Below, piece after piece: positions 8,448 to 16,127 of a DNA stretch of 64,000 nt; position 1 is the stretch's first letter; each line of letters starts with the position of its first letter. The position numbers were made by a program, and so were the translations under genes. This DNA comes from Caballeronia grimmiae (GTDB lineage Bacteria > Pseudomonadota > Gammaproteobacteria > Burkholderiales > Burkholderiaceae), in contig NZ_JFHE01000018.1 of assembly GCF_000698555.1 (NCBI RefSeq), positions 38,730-102,729 of the forward strand, given 5' to 3'. Below the pieces are notes generated by a model that did not search any database, had not been told where the DNA came from, and worked only from the letters and a program-made list of their open reading frames with translations.

Positions 8448-9650
8448 TCAGACCCGCTCGATGATCATCGCGATGCCTTGCCCCACGCCGATGCACATCG
8501 TGCAAAGCGCGTAGCGGCCACCGGTGCGATGCAGCTGGTACGTCGCCGCCGTCACGAGCCGCGCGCCCGACGCGCCCAGCGGATGACCGAGCGCGATTGC
8601 GCCGCCGTTCGGATTGACGCGGGCATCGTCGTCCGCGACGCCGAGCATGCGCAGCACCGCGAGCCCTTGCGACGCGAACGCTTCGTTCAGCTCGATCACA
8701 TCCATCTGGTCGATGGTCAGCCCCAAGCGCGCGAGCAGCTTTTGCGACGCCGGCGCCGGACCGATACCCATGACGCGCGGCGGCACGCCCGCCGTCGCCA
8801 TGCCGAGAATGCGCGCGCGCGGCGTGAGGCCGTGACGCTTCGCGCTTTCCTCGTCGGCGATCAGCATCGCGACCGCGCCGTCGTTAACGCCCGACGCGTT
8901 GCCCGCGGTCACCGAGCCGTCGGGACGCACGACGCCCTTCAGCTTCGCGAGCGCTTCGAGCGTCGTTTCGCGCGGATGCTCGTCCTGCGTGACGACGATC
9001 GCATCGCCTTTTTTCTGCGGGATCGTGACTGGCGTGATTTCCTGCGCGAGCGTGCCGTCCTTCTGCGCACGGGATGCCTTCTGCTGCGAGCGCAGCGCGA
9101 ACGCGTCCTGATCGGCGCGGCTCACCTTGTAATCGTCGGCGACGTTCTCGGCAGTTTCGGGCATCGAATCGACGCCGTATTGCTTCTTCATCAGCGGATT
9201 GACGAAGCGCCAGCCGATGGTCGTATCGAAAATCTCGGCCTGACGCGAGAACGCAGTCGCGGCCTTGCCCATCACGAAGGGCGCGCGGCTCATGCTTTCG
9301 ACGCCGCCCGCGATCAGCAATCCCGCTTCACCCGACTTGACCGCACGCGCCGCGATGCCGATTGCATCCATGCCCGAACCGCACAGGCGGTTGACCGTCG
9401 ATCCCGGCGTGCCGACCGGCAGCCCGGCGAGCAGCGCCGACATGCGCGCGACGTTGCGATTGTCCTCGCCCGCCTGATTCGCGCAGCCGTAGATCACTTC
9501 CTCGACCGCTTCCCAGTCCACTTCCTTGTTGCGCTCGACGAGCGCGCGCAGCGGCACCGCGCCGAGATCGTCGGCACGCACGGACGACAGCGCGCCCGCA
9601 TAACGGCCGATCGGCGTGCGGATCGCATCACATACGAATGCTTCTTTCAT
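8448..9650 (-). CDS. pcaF: 3-oxoadipyl-CoA thiolase
   Basis: A 400-residue thiolase that cleaves beta-ketoadipyl-CoA to succinyl-CoA and acetyl-CoA. The acyl-enzyme Cys90 sits in NRLCGSG. Also present are the NEAFASQ loop, GHPLGASGARL (His), and the C-terminal CTMCIGVGQG (Cys). I start at the ATG at 9650 (MKEAFVCDAIRTP), the family N-terminus. The frame extends upstream to 9740 but would run into pcaJ. It follows pcaJ by 28 bp in the same operon. Confidence 0.95.
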   Translation of the reverse strand: MKEAFVCDAIRTPIGRYAGALSSVRADDLGAVPLRALVERNKEVDWEAVEEVIYGCANQAGEDNRNVARMSALLAGLPVGTPGSTVNRLCGSGMDAIGIAARAVKSGEAGLLIAGGVESMSRAPFVMGKAATAFSRQAEIFDTTIGWRFVNPLMKKQYGVDSMPETAENVADDYKVSRADQDAFALRSQQKASRAQKDGTLAQEITPVTIPQKKGDAIVVTQDEHPRETTLEALAKLKGVVRPDGSVTAGNASGVNDGAVAMLIADEESAKRHGLTPRARILGMATAGVPPRVMGIGPAPASQKLLARLGLTIDQMDVIELNEAFASQGLAVLRMLGVADDDARVNPNGGAIALGHPLGASGARLVTAATYQLHRTGGRYALCTMCIGVGQGIAMIIERV

Positions 9651-9678
9651 CGGTTGCTCCAGTTCTGTGTAATGTCTC

Positions 9679-10335
9679 TCAGGCTGCTTCGGAAATCGGC
9701 GCGTACTGCAGCGGGACCTTGGCGAGCTTCTGCAATTCATCGAACGACAGGCCGTCGACGATCTCGCGCACGACGAAGCCTTCCGGCGTCACGTCGAACA
9801 CGGCGAGGTCGGTATAGACGCGGTCCACGCACTGCACGCCCGTCACCGGATAGGAACACTCGGCCACGAGCTTGCTCTCGCCTTGCTTGGTGAGCAGTTC
9901 CATCATCACGTAGACCTGCTTTGCGCCGATGGCGAGATCCATCGCGCCGCCGACAGCCGGAATCGCGTCGGGCGCGCCGGTGTGCCAGTTCGCAAGGTCG
10001 CCCTGGGCGGACACCTGAAACGCGCCGAGCACGCAGAAATCGAGGTGGCCGCCGCGCATCATCGCGAAGGAATCCGCGTGATGGAAGAACGCGCCGCCCG
10101 TCAGCAGCGTCACGTGCTGCTTGCCGGCATTGATCAGCTCGTCGTCTTCCTCGCCCTTCGCGGGCGCGGGGCCCATGCCGAGCAGGCCGTTTTCGCTGTG
10201 CAGAAAGATTTCGCGATCCGCCGCGAGATGATTGGCGACGAGCGTCGGCACGCCGATGCCGAGGTTCACGTACGCGCCTTCCGGAATGTCCGCGGCCACG
10301 CGCTTGGCCATTTCGTCACGAGTCAGTTTCTTCAT
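9679..10335 (-). CDS. pcaJ: 3-oxoadipate CoA-transferase, subunit B
   Basis: A 218-residue beta subunit of the heterodimeric succinyl-CoA:3-ketoadipate CoA transferase. With PcaI it activates beta-ketoadipate. The catalytic Glu is in LHSENGLLGMGP. Other family blocks are YVNLGIGVPTLVAN and GGHLDFCVLGAFQVS. It is clearly related to the second B subunit at 27393-28040, but belongs to the pca operon by position, 14 bp after pcaI. Confidence 0.94.
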   Translation of the reverse strand: MKKLTRDEMAKRVAADIPEGAYVNLGIGVPTLVANHLAADREIFLHSENGLLGMGPAPAKGEEDDELINAGKQHVTLLTGGAFFHHADSFAMMRGGHLDFCVLGAFQVSAQGDLANWHTGAPDAIPAVGGAMDLAIGAKQVYVMMELLTKQGESKLVAECSYPVTGVQCVDRVYTDLAVFDVTPEGFVVREIVDGLSFDELQKLAKVPLQYAPISEAA

Positions 10336-10349
10336 GGCTTTTCGTCCTT

Positions 10350-11042
10350 TCAGGCAGCGAGTTCAGCTTGATGCACCGCTTGCGGCACTTCCACGACGCG
10401 CTGGACAAAAATGCCCGGCGTCACGATGTTTTCAGGGTCCAGCTCGCCGAGCGGCACGACTTTCGACACCTGGACGATGGCCGTCTTCGCGGCGCTCGCC
10501 ATGATCGGCCCGAAGTTGCGCGCCGTTTTACGATAGACCAGATTGCCCCAGCGGTCGCCCTTATATGCCTTCACGAGCGCGAAGTCGGCATGGAGCGGCG
10601 ATTCGAGCACGTAATGCTTGCCGTCGATTTCGCGCGTTTCCTTACCTTCGGCGAGCTTGGTGCCGTAACCGGTCGGCGTGAAGAATCCGCCGATGCCCGC
10701 GCCCGCCGCGCGAATGCGCTCGGCGAGATTGCCTTGCGGCACGAGTTCGAGCTCGATTTCGCCGGCGCGGTACAGCGCGTCGAACACGTGCGAATCGGTC
10801 TGGCGCGGAAACGAGCAGATGATCTTGCGCACGCGCTTCGCGTTGAGCAGCGCGGCGAGGCCCGTATCGCCGTTGCCTGCATTATTGTTGACGATGGTCA
10901 GTTCACGCGCGCCCTGCTCGATGAGCGCGTCGATCAGCTCGGACGGCATGCCCGCCGTGCCGAAACCGCCGATCATGATGGTCGCGCCATCGTGGACGTC
11001 GGCCACCGCCGCCGCGAGCGAATCGAAAATCTTGTTGATCAT
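10350..11042 (-). CDS. pcaI: 3-oxoadipate CoA-transferase, subunit A
   Basis: A 230-residue alpha subunit of the beta-ketoadipate CoA transferase and first gene of the pcaIJFBDC operon. Family blocks: GATIMIGGFGTAGMPSELI near the N-terminus, TIVNNNAGNGDTGLAALL, and FFTPTGYGT. I begin at the ATG at 11042 (MINKIFDSLAAAVADV), preceded by AGGAGAA. The open frame upstream to 11087 is probably leader. It is transcribed divergently from the IclR regulator across a 243-bp region carrying the operator. Confidence 0.94.
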   Translation of the reverse strand: MINKIFDSLAAAVADVHDGATIMIGGFGTAGMPSELIDALIEQGARELTIVNNNAGNGDTGLAALLNAKRVRKIICSFPRQTDSHVFDALYRAGEIELELVPQGNLAERIRAAGAGIGGFFTPTGYGTKLAEGKETREIDGKHYVLESPLHADFALVKAYKGDRWGNLVYRKTARNFGPIMASAAKTAIVQVSKVVPLGELDPENIVTPGIFVQRVVEVPQAVHQAELAA

Positions 11043-11163
11043 TGCGTTGTTCTCCTGTGACGAGAACCGGCTCGTCGCCGTGGTCATCGCCTTGTGAAGC
11101 CGTCAGCGCGCATTTCGCGCTCTAAGCCGGGGTATACCCGCTGCTTTGCCCTCTTGCATCGGA

Positions 11164-11201
11164 ATGTTCGTCATGCGAACATAGATTCGTTTAGCGAACA
11201 T
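11164..11201. promoter_or_regulatory. Probable IclR-type (PcaR) operator in the pca divergent region
   Basis: A perfect inverted repeat of 7-bp arms (11164-11170 with 11176-11182, 5-bp spacer) is followed by a second imperfect pair (11185-11189 with 11195-11201). The four TTCG/CGAA half-sites fall at about 10-bp steps, on one helix face. Acinetobacter PcaU/PobR sites are also built from 10-bp-spaced repeats. It lies 122 bp upstream of pcaI and 85 bp upstream of the IclR gene, so it could serve both. Confidence 0.75.
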
Positions 11202-11285
11202 CGGCATGTTAGTCCCGCGTTCGTTGCGGTGTCAACGAAGCCCGCGCCTTTCGCGGGTTTGTACCGAGTCTCCTTACCTGAATTC

Positions 11286-12089
11286 ATGGACACTTTTCCT
11301 TCGGATGCGCAAGACGCCCCTTCCCGTCCCGGCGATGCCTATGTGCAATCGTTCGCGCGCGGACTTTCGGTCATCCGCTCGTTCGATGCCAACCGCCCCG
11401 CGCAGACGCTGACCGAAGTCGCGGCCGCCGCGGGCCTCACGCGCGCCGGCGCACGGCGCATCCTGCTCACGCTTCAGACGCTCGGCTACGTCGAGGCCGA
11501 CGGGCGGCTGTTCCAGCTCACGCCGAAGATCCTGGATCTCGGCTTCGCCTATCTCACGTCGATGCCGTTCTGGAATCTCGCCGAACCGGTGATGGAAGAC
11601 CTCGTCGAGCAGGTGCACGAGAGCTGTTCGGCGGCCGTGCTGAATGGCGCGGAGATCGTCTATGTGCTGCGCGTGCCGACACACAAGATCATCACGCAGA
11701 ATCTGTCGATCGGCAGCCGCCTGCCCGCGTTCTGCACGTCGATGGGCCGCGTCCTGCTGTCCGCGCTCGACGACGATCGTCTCGACGCGTTGCTCGATGC
11801 CAGCGATATCGTCGCGCGCACCCCGCATACGATCGTCGATCGCGGCGCGCTGAAGGAAGCGATCGCGGCGGTGCGCCGCCAGGGCTGGGCGATCGTCGAT
11901 CAGGAACTGGAGGAAGGCCTGATTTCGATGTCCGCGCCGATCCGCGACCGGCAGGGGCGCACCATCGCCGCGCTGAACATCAGCGGCAACGCGCAGCGCA
12001 AGAGCGCGAAGCAGATGGTGAAGGCGTTTCTCGAGCCGTTGCAGGACGCGGCGCAGCGCGTGTCCGAGATGGTCGCGCGGCGCGGCTGA
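11286..12089 (+). CDS. pcaR: IclR-family regulator of the pca operon (PcaR-like)
   Basis: A 267-residue IclR-family regulator. The N-terminal winged helix covers about residues 20-85 (LTEVAAAAGLTRAGARRILL, then LGYVEADG). The effector domain follows and includes PTHKIITQNLSIGSRLPAFC, TSMGRVLLSAL and the final LNISGN. It is of the PcaR/PobR/CatR type that responds to beta-ketoadipate or related acids. The divergent arrangement with pcaI makes it the likely pca activator or repressor. I use the ATG at 11286 because a longer frame from 11094 would run through the operator. Confidence 0.85.
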   Translation: MDTFPSDAQDAPSRPGDAYVQSFARGLSVIRSFDANRPAQTLTEVAAAAGLTRAGARRILLTLQTLGYVEADGRLFQLTPKILDLGFAYLTSMPFWNLAEPVMEDLVEQVHESCSAAVLNGAEIVYVLRVPTHKIITQNLSIGSRLPAFCTSMGRVLLSALDDDRLDALLDASDIVARTPHTIVDRGALKEAIAAVRRQGWAIVDQELEEGLISMSAPIRDRQGRTIAALNISGNAQRKSAKQMVKAFLEPLQDAAQRVSEMVARRG

Positions 12090-12096
12090 TCGCAAC

Positions 12097-13020
12097 ATGG
12101 ACGAACTCGATCTGAACCTGATCCCGTTCCTCGTCGCGATCGCGGAAACGCGCAACGTCAGCCGCGCCGCAGAGCGGCTCGGTGTGAGTCAGCCGCGCGT
12201 ATCGACGGCGCTCGGGCGGCTGCGCGAATACTTCAACGATCCGTTATTTGTGCGGACCTCGCGCGGCATGGAACCGACGCCGCGCGCACTGGCCCTCGTG
12301 CCCGCCGCCCGCGACGCGCTCGGGTGCATCGAGCGCGGCCTGCTCGACACCCAGCACTTCGATCCCTCGTCGAGCACCGATACATTCTCGATCGCGCTAT
12401 CCGATGTCGGCGAGATCGTCTTCCTGCCGCGACTCTTGCAGGCGTTCGCGAAAGATGCGCCCCGCGCGAATCTGCGCTCGGTGTCCGTATCGCATGGAGA
12501 CGTGGAGCGCGGACTGGAAGCGGGCGAAATCGATCTTGCGGTCGGCTATTTTCCGGACCTGCGCGGCAACAACTTTTTTCAGCAGCGGCTTTTCTCGCAT
12601 CGCTTCATCTGTCTGATGCGGCGCGATCACCCGTACGCGAACGAGCCGCTCACGCTCGAGCGCTTCGTCGAATGCGGACATGCGGTCGTGCGCGCCGAAG
12701 GACGAAGCCAGGAAGTGCTCGAAAACTATCTCGACAAGGAACGTGTCCGGCGGCGCGCGGTGCTCGAAACGCCGCACTTCATGAGCCTGCCGTTCATTCT
12801 CTCGCGCACCGACCTGATCGCGACGGTGCCGCATGCGATCGGCTTCGCGTATGTCGCGGAGCACGCGTCGATCACGCTGGCCGAGCCGCCGCTACCGTTG
12901 CCGCGCTTCGATCTTCGGCAGCACTGGCATCGCAAGTTCCATAACGATCCGCGCACGACCTGGCTGCGCGGCGTGGTCGCGTCGCTCTTCAACGACGCGC
13001 TCGACGAATGGCCGAAGTGA
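12097..13020 (+). CDS. LysR-family transcriptional regulator
   Basis: A 307-residue LysR regulator with the N-terminal winged helix (LNLIPFLVAIAETRNVSRAA, then LGVSQPRVSTALGRLREYF) and NDPLFVRTSRGMEPT, the NodD-like subgroup form. The effector domain begins near residue 90. It starts 7 bp after the IclR stop, so the two are probably co-transcribed, which is uncommon for LysR genes that usually face their target. It could take part in aromatic-acid control, but its target is unknown. Confidence 0.9.
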   Translation: MDELDLNLIPFLVAIAETRNVSRAAERLGVSQPRVSTALGRLREYFNDPLFVRTSRGMEPTPRALALVPAARDALGCIERGLLDTQHFDPSSSTDTFSIALSDVGEIVFLPRLLQAFAKDAPRANLRSVSVSHGDVERGLEAGEIDLAVGYFPDLRGNNFFQQRLFSHRFICLMRRDHPYANEPLTLERFVECGHAVVRAEGRSQEVLENYLDKERVRRRAVLETPHFMSLPFILSRTDLIATVPHAIGFAYVAEHASITLAEPPLPLPRFDLRQHWHRKFHNDPRTTWLRGVVASLFNDALDEWPK

Positions 13021-13078
13021 GCGTTCACCGATGGATTGGCGCTAACATCGCCGTTTTCTTCCTGCGGGAAAGTGACCG

Positions 13079-13972
13079 ATGGATGCGCTGACCAGTTTGC
13101 GCGTGTTCCGCGAAGTCGTCGACGCGGGCAGCTTCGTGAAGGCCGCCGAGCGCCTCGACATTTCGACCGCGATGACAAGCAAGCATGTCGCCAATCTGGA
13201 ACGGCAACTCGGCGTGCGTCTGCTTCACCGCACGACGCGCCATCTGAGCCTGACCGAAGCGGGCAGCGTCTATTACGAGCAGTGCAGCGAAGCGCTGGAC
13301 ATCCTGAAGGCGGCCGAGGCGGCGGTCGGTGTGCAGACCGCGCAGCCGCAGGGCGTGCTCAAGGTGACGGCGCCCGGCTGGTTCGCGAATCGGCGGTTCG
13401 CGGACCTGCTCGTTGCGTATCAGGCGCGCTATCCGGGCGTGCTCGTCGATCTGCGGCTGGAGAACCGCTTCGTCGATCTCGTCGAAGAAGGCTACGACAT
13501 GGCGCTGCGTGCGACGTGGGAGCCGTCGCCTTCGCTGATCGTGCGGCCGCTGTGCAAGATGCCGTTCGTGCTGGTGGCGTCGCGTGCGTATCTGGACCGA
13601 CATGGCGAGCCGCGCCATCCGGACGACATCGCGCGCCATCGCGTCATCCTGCCGACTTATACGAACATCGAGTCGGTCACGCTGACGGGCCCGGATGGCG
13701 AAGTCGTCGTAAAAAATCACGCGGTGCTGAAAACCAACGACAGTTCGATGCTGTTGCAACTCGTCCACGCCGGCATGGGACTCGCGTACGTTCCGCAGTG
13801 GATGATCGATCAGGAACTGGCGTCGGGTGGGCTCGTGCATCTGTTGCCGCAGTACACGGCGTTCGCGCCATCGGTGTACGCCGTCTACACGAGCCGCAAA
13901 TACATGACGACGAAGGTCCGCACGTTCATCGACTTTCTATCCGAATCGCTGGGCGATCGGCCAAATTGTTAG
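13079..13972 (+). CDS. LysR-family transcriptional regulator (CrgA-like)
   Basis: A 297-residue LysR protein of the large CrgA/DsdC-like group. The HTH is MDALTSLRVFREVVDAGSFV, then KAAERLDISTAMTSKHVANL and LLHRTTRHLSLTEAG. The effector domain contains YDMALRATWEPSPSLIVRPL and ends in a typical YAVYTSRKYMTTKVRTFIDF. It lies 58 bp after the other LysR gene on the same strand. No divergent target is adjacent; the downstream gene is a small membrane protein. Confidence 0.9.
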   Translation: MDALTSLRVFREVVDAGSFVKAAERLDISTAMTSKHVANLERQLGVRLLHRTTRHLSLTEAGSVYYEQCSEALDILKAAEAAVGVQTAQPQGVLKVTAPGWFANRRFADLLVAYQARYPGVLVDLRLENRFVDLVEEGYDMALRATWEPSPSLIVRPLCKMPFVLVASRAYLDRHGEPRHPDDIARHRVILPTYTNIESVTLTGPDGEVVVKNHAVLKTNDSSMLLQLVHAGMGLAYVPQWMIDQELASGGLVHLLPQYTAFAPSVYAVYTSRKYMTTKVRTFIDFLSESLGDRPNC

Positions 13973-14072
13973 GATTACTCCTATTCAAGCGTCCTGTACC
14001 TCATGTGAAGATCGCGCCGGCGTCCGCTTGCCCGGACCGGCTCATTCTTCTTTGCACGAGGCATCACGCAAT

Positions 14073-14468
14073 ATGGACTTCCCCTGGATTCCGTTGTTTT
14101 TCAACTTCTTGCTGCTGGGCATCGTGTTATTTGTTTGCCGCACGATCAATGCAAGTCACGGCAAATTGCTGTGGAACGGCGCGCTGATTTACTTTGTCTT
14201 CTGCTTTCTGGCGATGGTTCTGGATTTCACGCTGACGATGGTCTTTGCGTCCGCGAGCTTCCATGACCATACGCAGTATGAAACCGTCGCCTCGCGCATG
14301 GCGTGGGCCGGGCGTTTCTTCGGCTATCTCGCTCCGTGCGCGGTGTCGCTCGTGATGGGCCTTCTGTTCCGCAAGCGTCAGCAGTCGGCGGCATCGCCTG
14401 CGCGGGCGGTTGTCGACACGGCGAAAGCGGTCGCGCCCGGCGAGGCATCGGCGGCTGTGGCGTCGTGA
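14073..14468 (+). CDS. Small integral membrane protein, unknown
   Basis: A 131-residue protein with three predicted membrane segments: about residues 5-22 (IPLFFNFLLLGIVLFVC), 33-56 (GALIYFVFCFLAMVLDFTLTMV) and 82-98 (FFGYLAPCAVSLVMGLLF). An Ala-rich cytoplasmic-type tail follows. I do not recognise a family. The ATG at 14073 is chosen because the first segment begins right after it; GAGG lies at about 11 bp. It sits between a LysR gene and tRNA-Pro, about 100 bp from each. Confidence 0.7.
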   Translation: MDFPWIPLFFNFLLLGIVLFVCRTINASHGKLLWNGALIYFVFCFLAMVLDFTLTMVFASASFHDHTQYETVASRMAWAGRFFGYLAPCAVSLVMGLLFRKRQQSAASPARAVVDTAKAVAPGEASAAVAS

Positions 14469-14560
14469 TGTGCTTCGTCGAGCTTGGCGGGTCGAAAGTG
14501 GATTTGGCAACGTTTGCAGCAAAAATCGCCGCAGCAGTTCTACTATTCGATTCGCTCTGA

Positions 14561-14566
14561 TATACT
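14561..14566 (+). promoter_or_regulatory. -10 element of tRNA-Pro promoter
   Basis: TATACT stands 10 bp before the mature tRNA 5' end. The hexamer 17 bp upstream (ttctac at 14538-14543) is a poor -35. The short leader is usual for tRNA genes. Confidence 0.55.
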
Positions 14567-14576
14567 TTCGCTCTTT

Positions 14577-14655
<79 letters not shown>

Positions 14656-14660
14656 ATTTA

Positions 14661-14692
14661 AAGCCCACGCGAGTTTCACCTCGCGTGGGCTT
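14661..14692 (+). terminator. tRNA-Pro terminator
   Basis: A 13-bp stem (14661-14673 with 14680-14692), loop tttcac, followed by further T residues to 14695. Confidence 0.9.
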
Positions 14693-14818
14693 TTTGCTTT
14701 TCACCCGCTGCTTCAAACCGCCAGGCATCTTTCCCGAGACGCCAAAACAACGGTTTTTGCTTGCTTGCCAGCAACTTAAGTTCTATTCTTCGCGTGACAC
14801 TTAAGGAGCGGCACAGCA

Positions 14819-15145
14819 ATGCCTTCGTCAGCTCGCGGCCCGATATCGCGACGCCGAGTCCAGCCTGATCGTCCCTCATCCTCGCTACGCGCAGACATCG
14901 CAAGATGGTTCAGCGCGGCCAGTGCTGCGCGCGTCACGCGTTTCGGCCGCATTTACCCCGGCGGCAGTCGTTACGTCTGCGTCAGCGCACGCAATGATCG
15001 TCGTGGCGGGTTCTTCGCGCTCTATTTCTTCCATCATGGCGTCGACGATTGGCGCACCTATCCGCCCTCTGGCGTCGGGCCGAGCATCGTCTATTGGTCG
15101 TCGGATGCCGGGCCTGTGCAAAGCGCACGCGTCGCGCCCGGCTAA
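14819..15145 (+). CDS. Possible small hypothetical protein
   Basis: A 108-residue frame whose ATG is preceded by AAGGAG at a 10-bp distance. The N-terminal 40 residues are Arg/Ser-rich and low in information. The second half (GGFFALYFFHHGVDDWRTYPPSG) has an aromatic-rich, strand-like composition, unlike a random GC-rich frame. I recognise no family. A minus-strand frame of 78 residues overlaps it and looks less protein-like. It stands alone between tRNA-Pro and the merR gene, which it faces. Confidence 0.5.
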   Translation: MPSSARGPISRRRVQPDRPSSSLRADIARWFSAASAARVTRFGRIYPGGSRYVCVSARNDRRGGFFALYFFHHGVDDWRTYPPSGVGPSIVYWSSDAGPVQSARVAPG

Positions 15146-15162
15146 CGCTCCCCGTCAAGACG

Positions 15163-15190
15163 AAAAAAAGCCGCGATACATGATCGCGGC
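15163..15190 (-). terminator. Terminator of the thrS-merR operon
   Basis: An 8-bp stem (15170-15177 with 15183-15190), followed on the minus strand by seven T (A-tract 15163-15169). It lies just after the merR stop. Confidence 0.85.
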
Positions 15191-15198
15191 CTTTCGTG

Positions 15199-15576
15199 TC
15201 ACCCGCCGAGCAAGTCGATGACTTGCGATAACTCTTTACGCAACTGCTCGACATCGACCGCCGGTTGCTGCGCGTCCGCTGCGGCTTGCGCGTCGGTGGC
15301 TTCGTCATCGATCGGGCGCCCTTGAGAATCTAGCCGGTTGCGCGCGCCATTTATCGTGAAACCCTGCTCGTACAGCAACTCGCGAATGCGCCGGATCAGC
15401 AAGACTTCGTGGTGCTGATAATACCGACGATTACCCCGCCGCTTGACCGGCCTGAGTTGCGTGAACTCCTGCTCCCAATAGCGCAGCACGTGCGGCTTGA
15501 CACCACACAGCTCGCTGACTTCGCCAATCGTGAAATAACGCTTGGCGGGGATCGGAGGCAAGACGACTTTTTCCAT
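15199..15576 (-). CDS. MerR-family regulator
   Basis: A 125-residue MerR-type DNA-binding protein: RYFTIGEVSELCGVKPHVLR, then YWEQEFTQLRPVKRRGNRRY (winged helix), HEVLLIRRIRELLYEQGFTI. The C-terminal tail is Ala/Gln-rich and ends in a short possible helix, VEQLRKELSQVIDLLGG. It has no metal-binding cysteines, so it is not a metal sensor. It is the last gene of the thrS-to-ihfA run, and this ihfA-merR order is common in beta-proteobacteria. Its target is unknown. Confidence 0.9.
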   Translation of the reverse strand: MEKVVLPPIPAKRYFTIGEVSELCGVKPHVLRYWEQEFTQLRPVKRRGNRRYYQHHEVLLIRRIRELLYEQGFTINGARNRLDSQGRPIDDEATDAQAAADAQQPAVDVEQLRKELSQVIDLLGG

Positions 15577-15658
15577 CGTCGATCAACCATCGTTTGAGTG
15601 ATGTCGATTGAAGCGCGGCGGCCGAACTGCAGGAGCGCCCATCGGCGCATGGAACGCG

Positions 15659-16066
15659 TCAACGAGTGAGGCTCGTCTCCGCGCCTGTTTCGACCAACGC
15701 CTTCAGTTTCTGGCTTGCATGAAAAGTGACGACCCGCCGCGCCGCGATCGGAATGGCTTCGCCGGTCTTCGGATTGCGTCCAGGGCGCTGAGGTTTGTCG
15801 CGCAGCTGGAAGTTGCCGAAACCGGACAGCTTGACGCTGTCGCCGCTTTCGAGCGCGTCGCGGATCACCTCGAAGAAGGCTTCGACCATGTCCTTCGCTT
15901 CGCGCTTGTTGAGGCCGACGTGGTCGAACAGCATTTCCGCCAGTTCGGCCTTCGTGAGCGTCGGCGTATCGTTCGGCATCGCGCCCGAAGCGGTGCTGTC
16001 TCGGGTCATGGCGCTGCGCTGCGCCGAAAGAAGGGCTTCGAAATCACTCGAGTTCATTTGGTTCAT
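15659..16066 (-). CDS. ihfA: Integration host factor subunit alpha
   Basis: A 135-residue alpha subunit of the DNA-bending protein IHF. The core starts at [20 protein letters not shown] and includes [20 protein letters not shown] and the DNA-arm [19 protein letters not shown]. Compared with the 99-residue E. coli protein there is an N-terminal extension of about 36 residues ([16 protein letters not shown]...), which I recall as usual in Burkholderia. An alternative internal ATG (residue 30) would remove most of it. It lies 61 bp after pheT, as in many proteobacteria. Confidence 0.95.
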   Translation of the reverse strand: MNQMNSSDFEALLSAQRSAMTRDSTASGAMPNDTPTLTKAELAEMLFDHVGLNKREAKDMVEAFFEVIRDALESGDSVKLSGFGNFQLRDKPQRPGRNPKTGEAIPIAARRVVTFHASQKLKALVETGAETSLTR

Positions 16067-16127
16067 ATCGGTAAAACGGCGCGAAACATGATTTGACTTG
16101 GCGATCCCTGCGGACGGGCCAACTGGG

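Noticed and set aside
11094..11285. N-terminal extension of the IclR regulator
   Set aside because: The extra 64 codons would run through the palindromic operator and have no family match.
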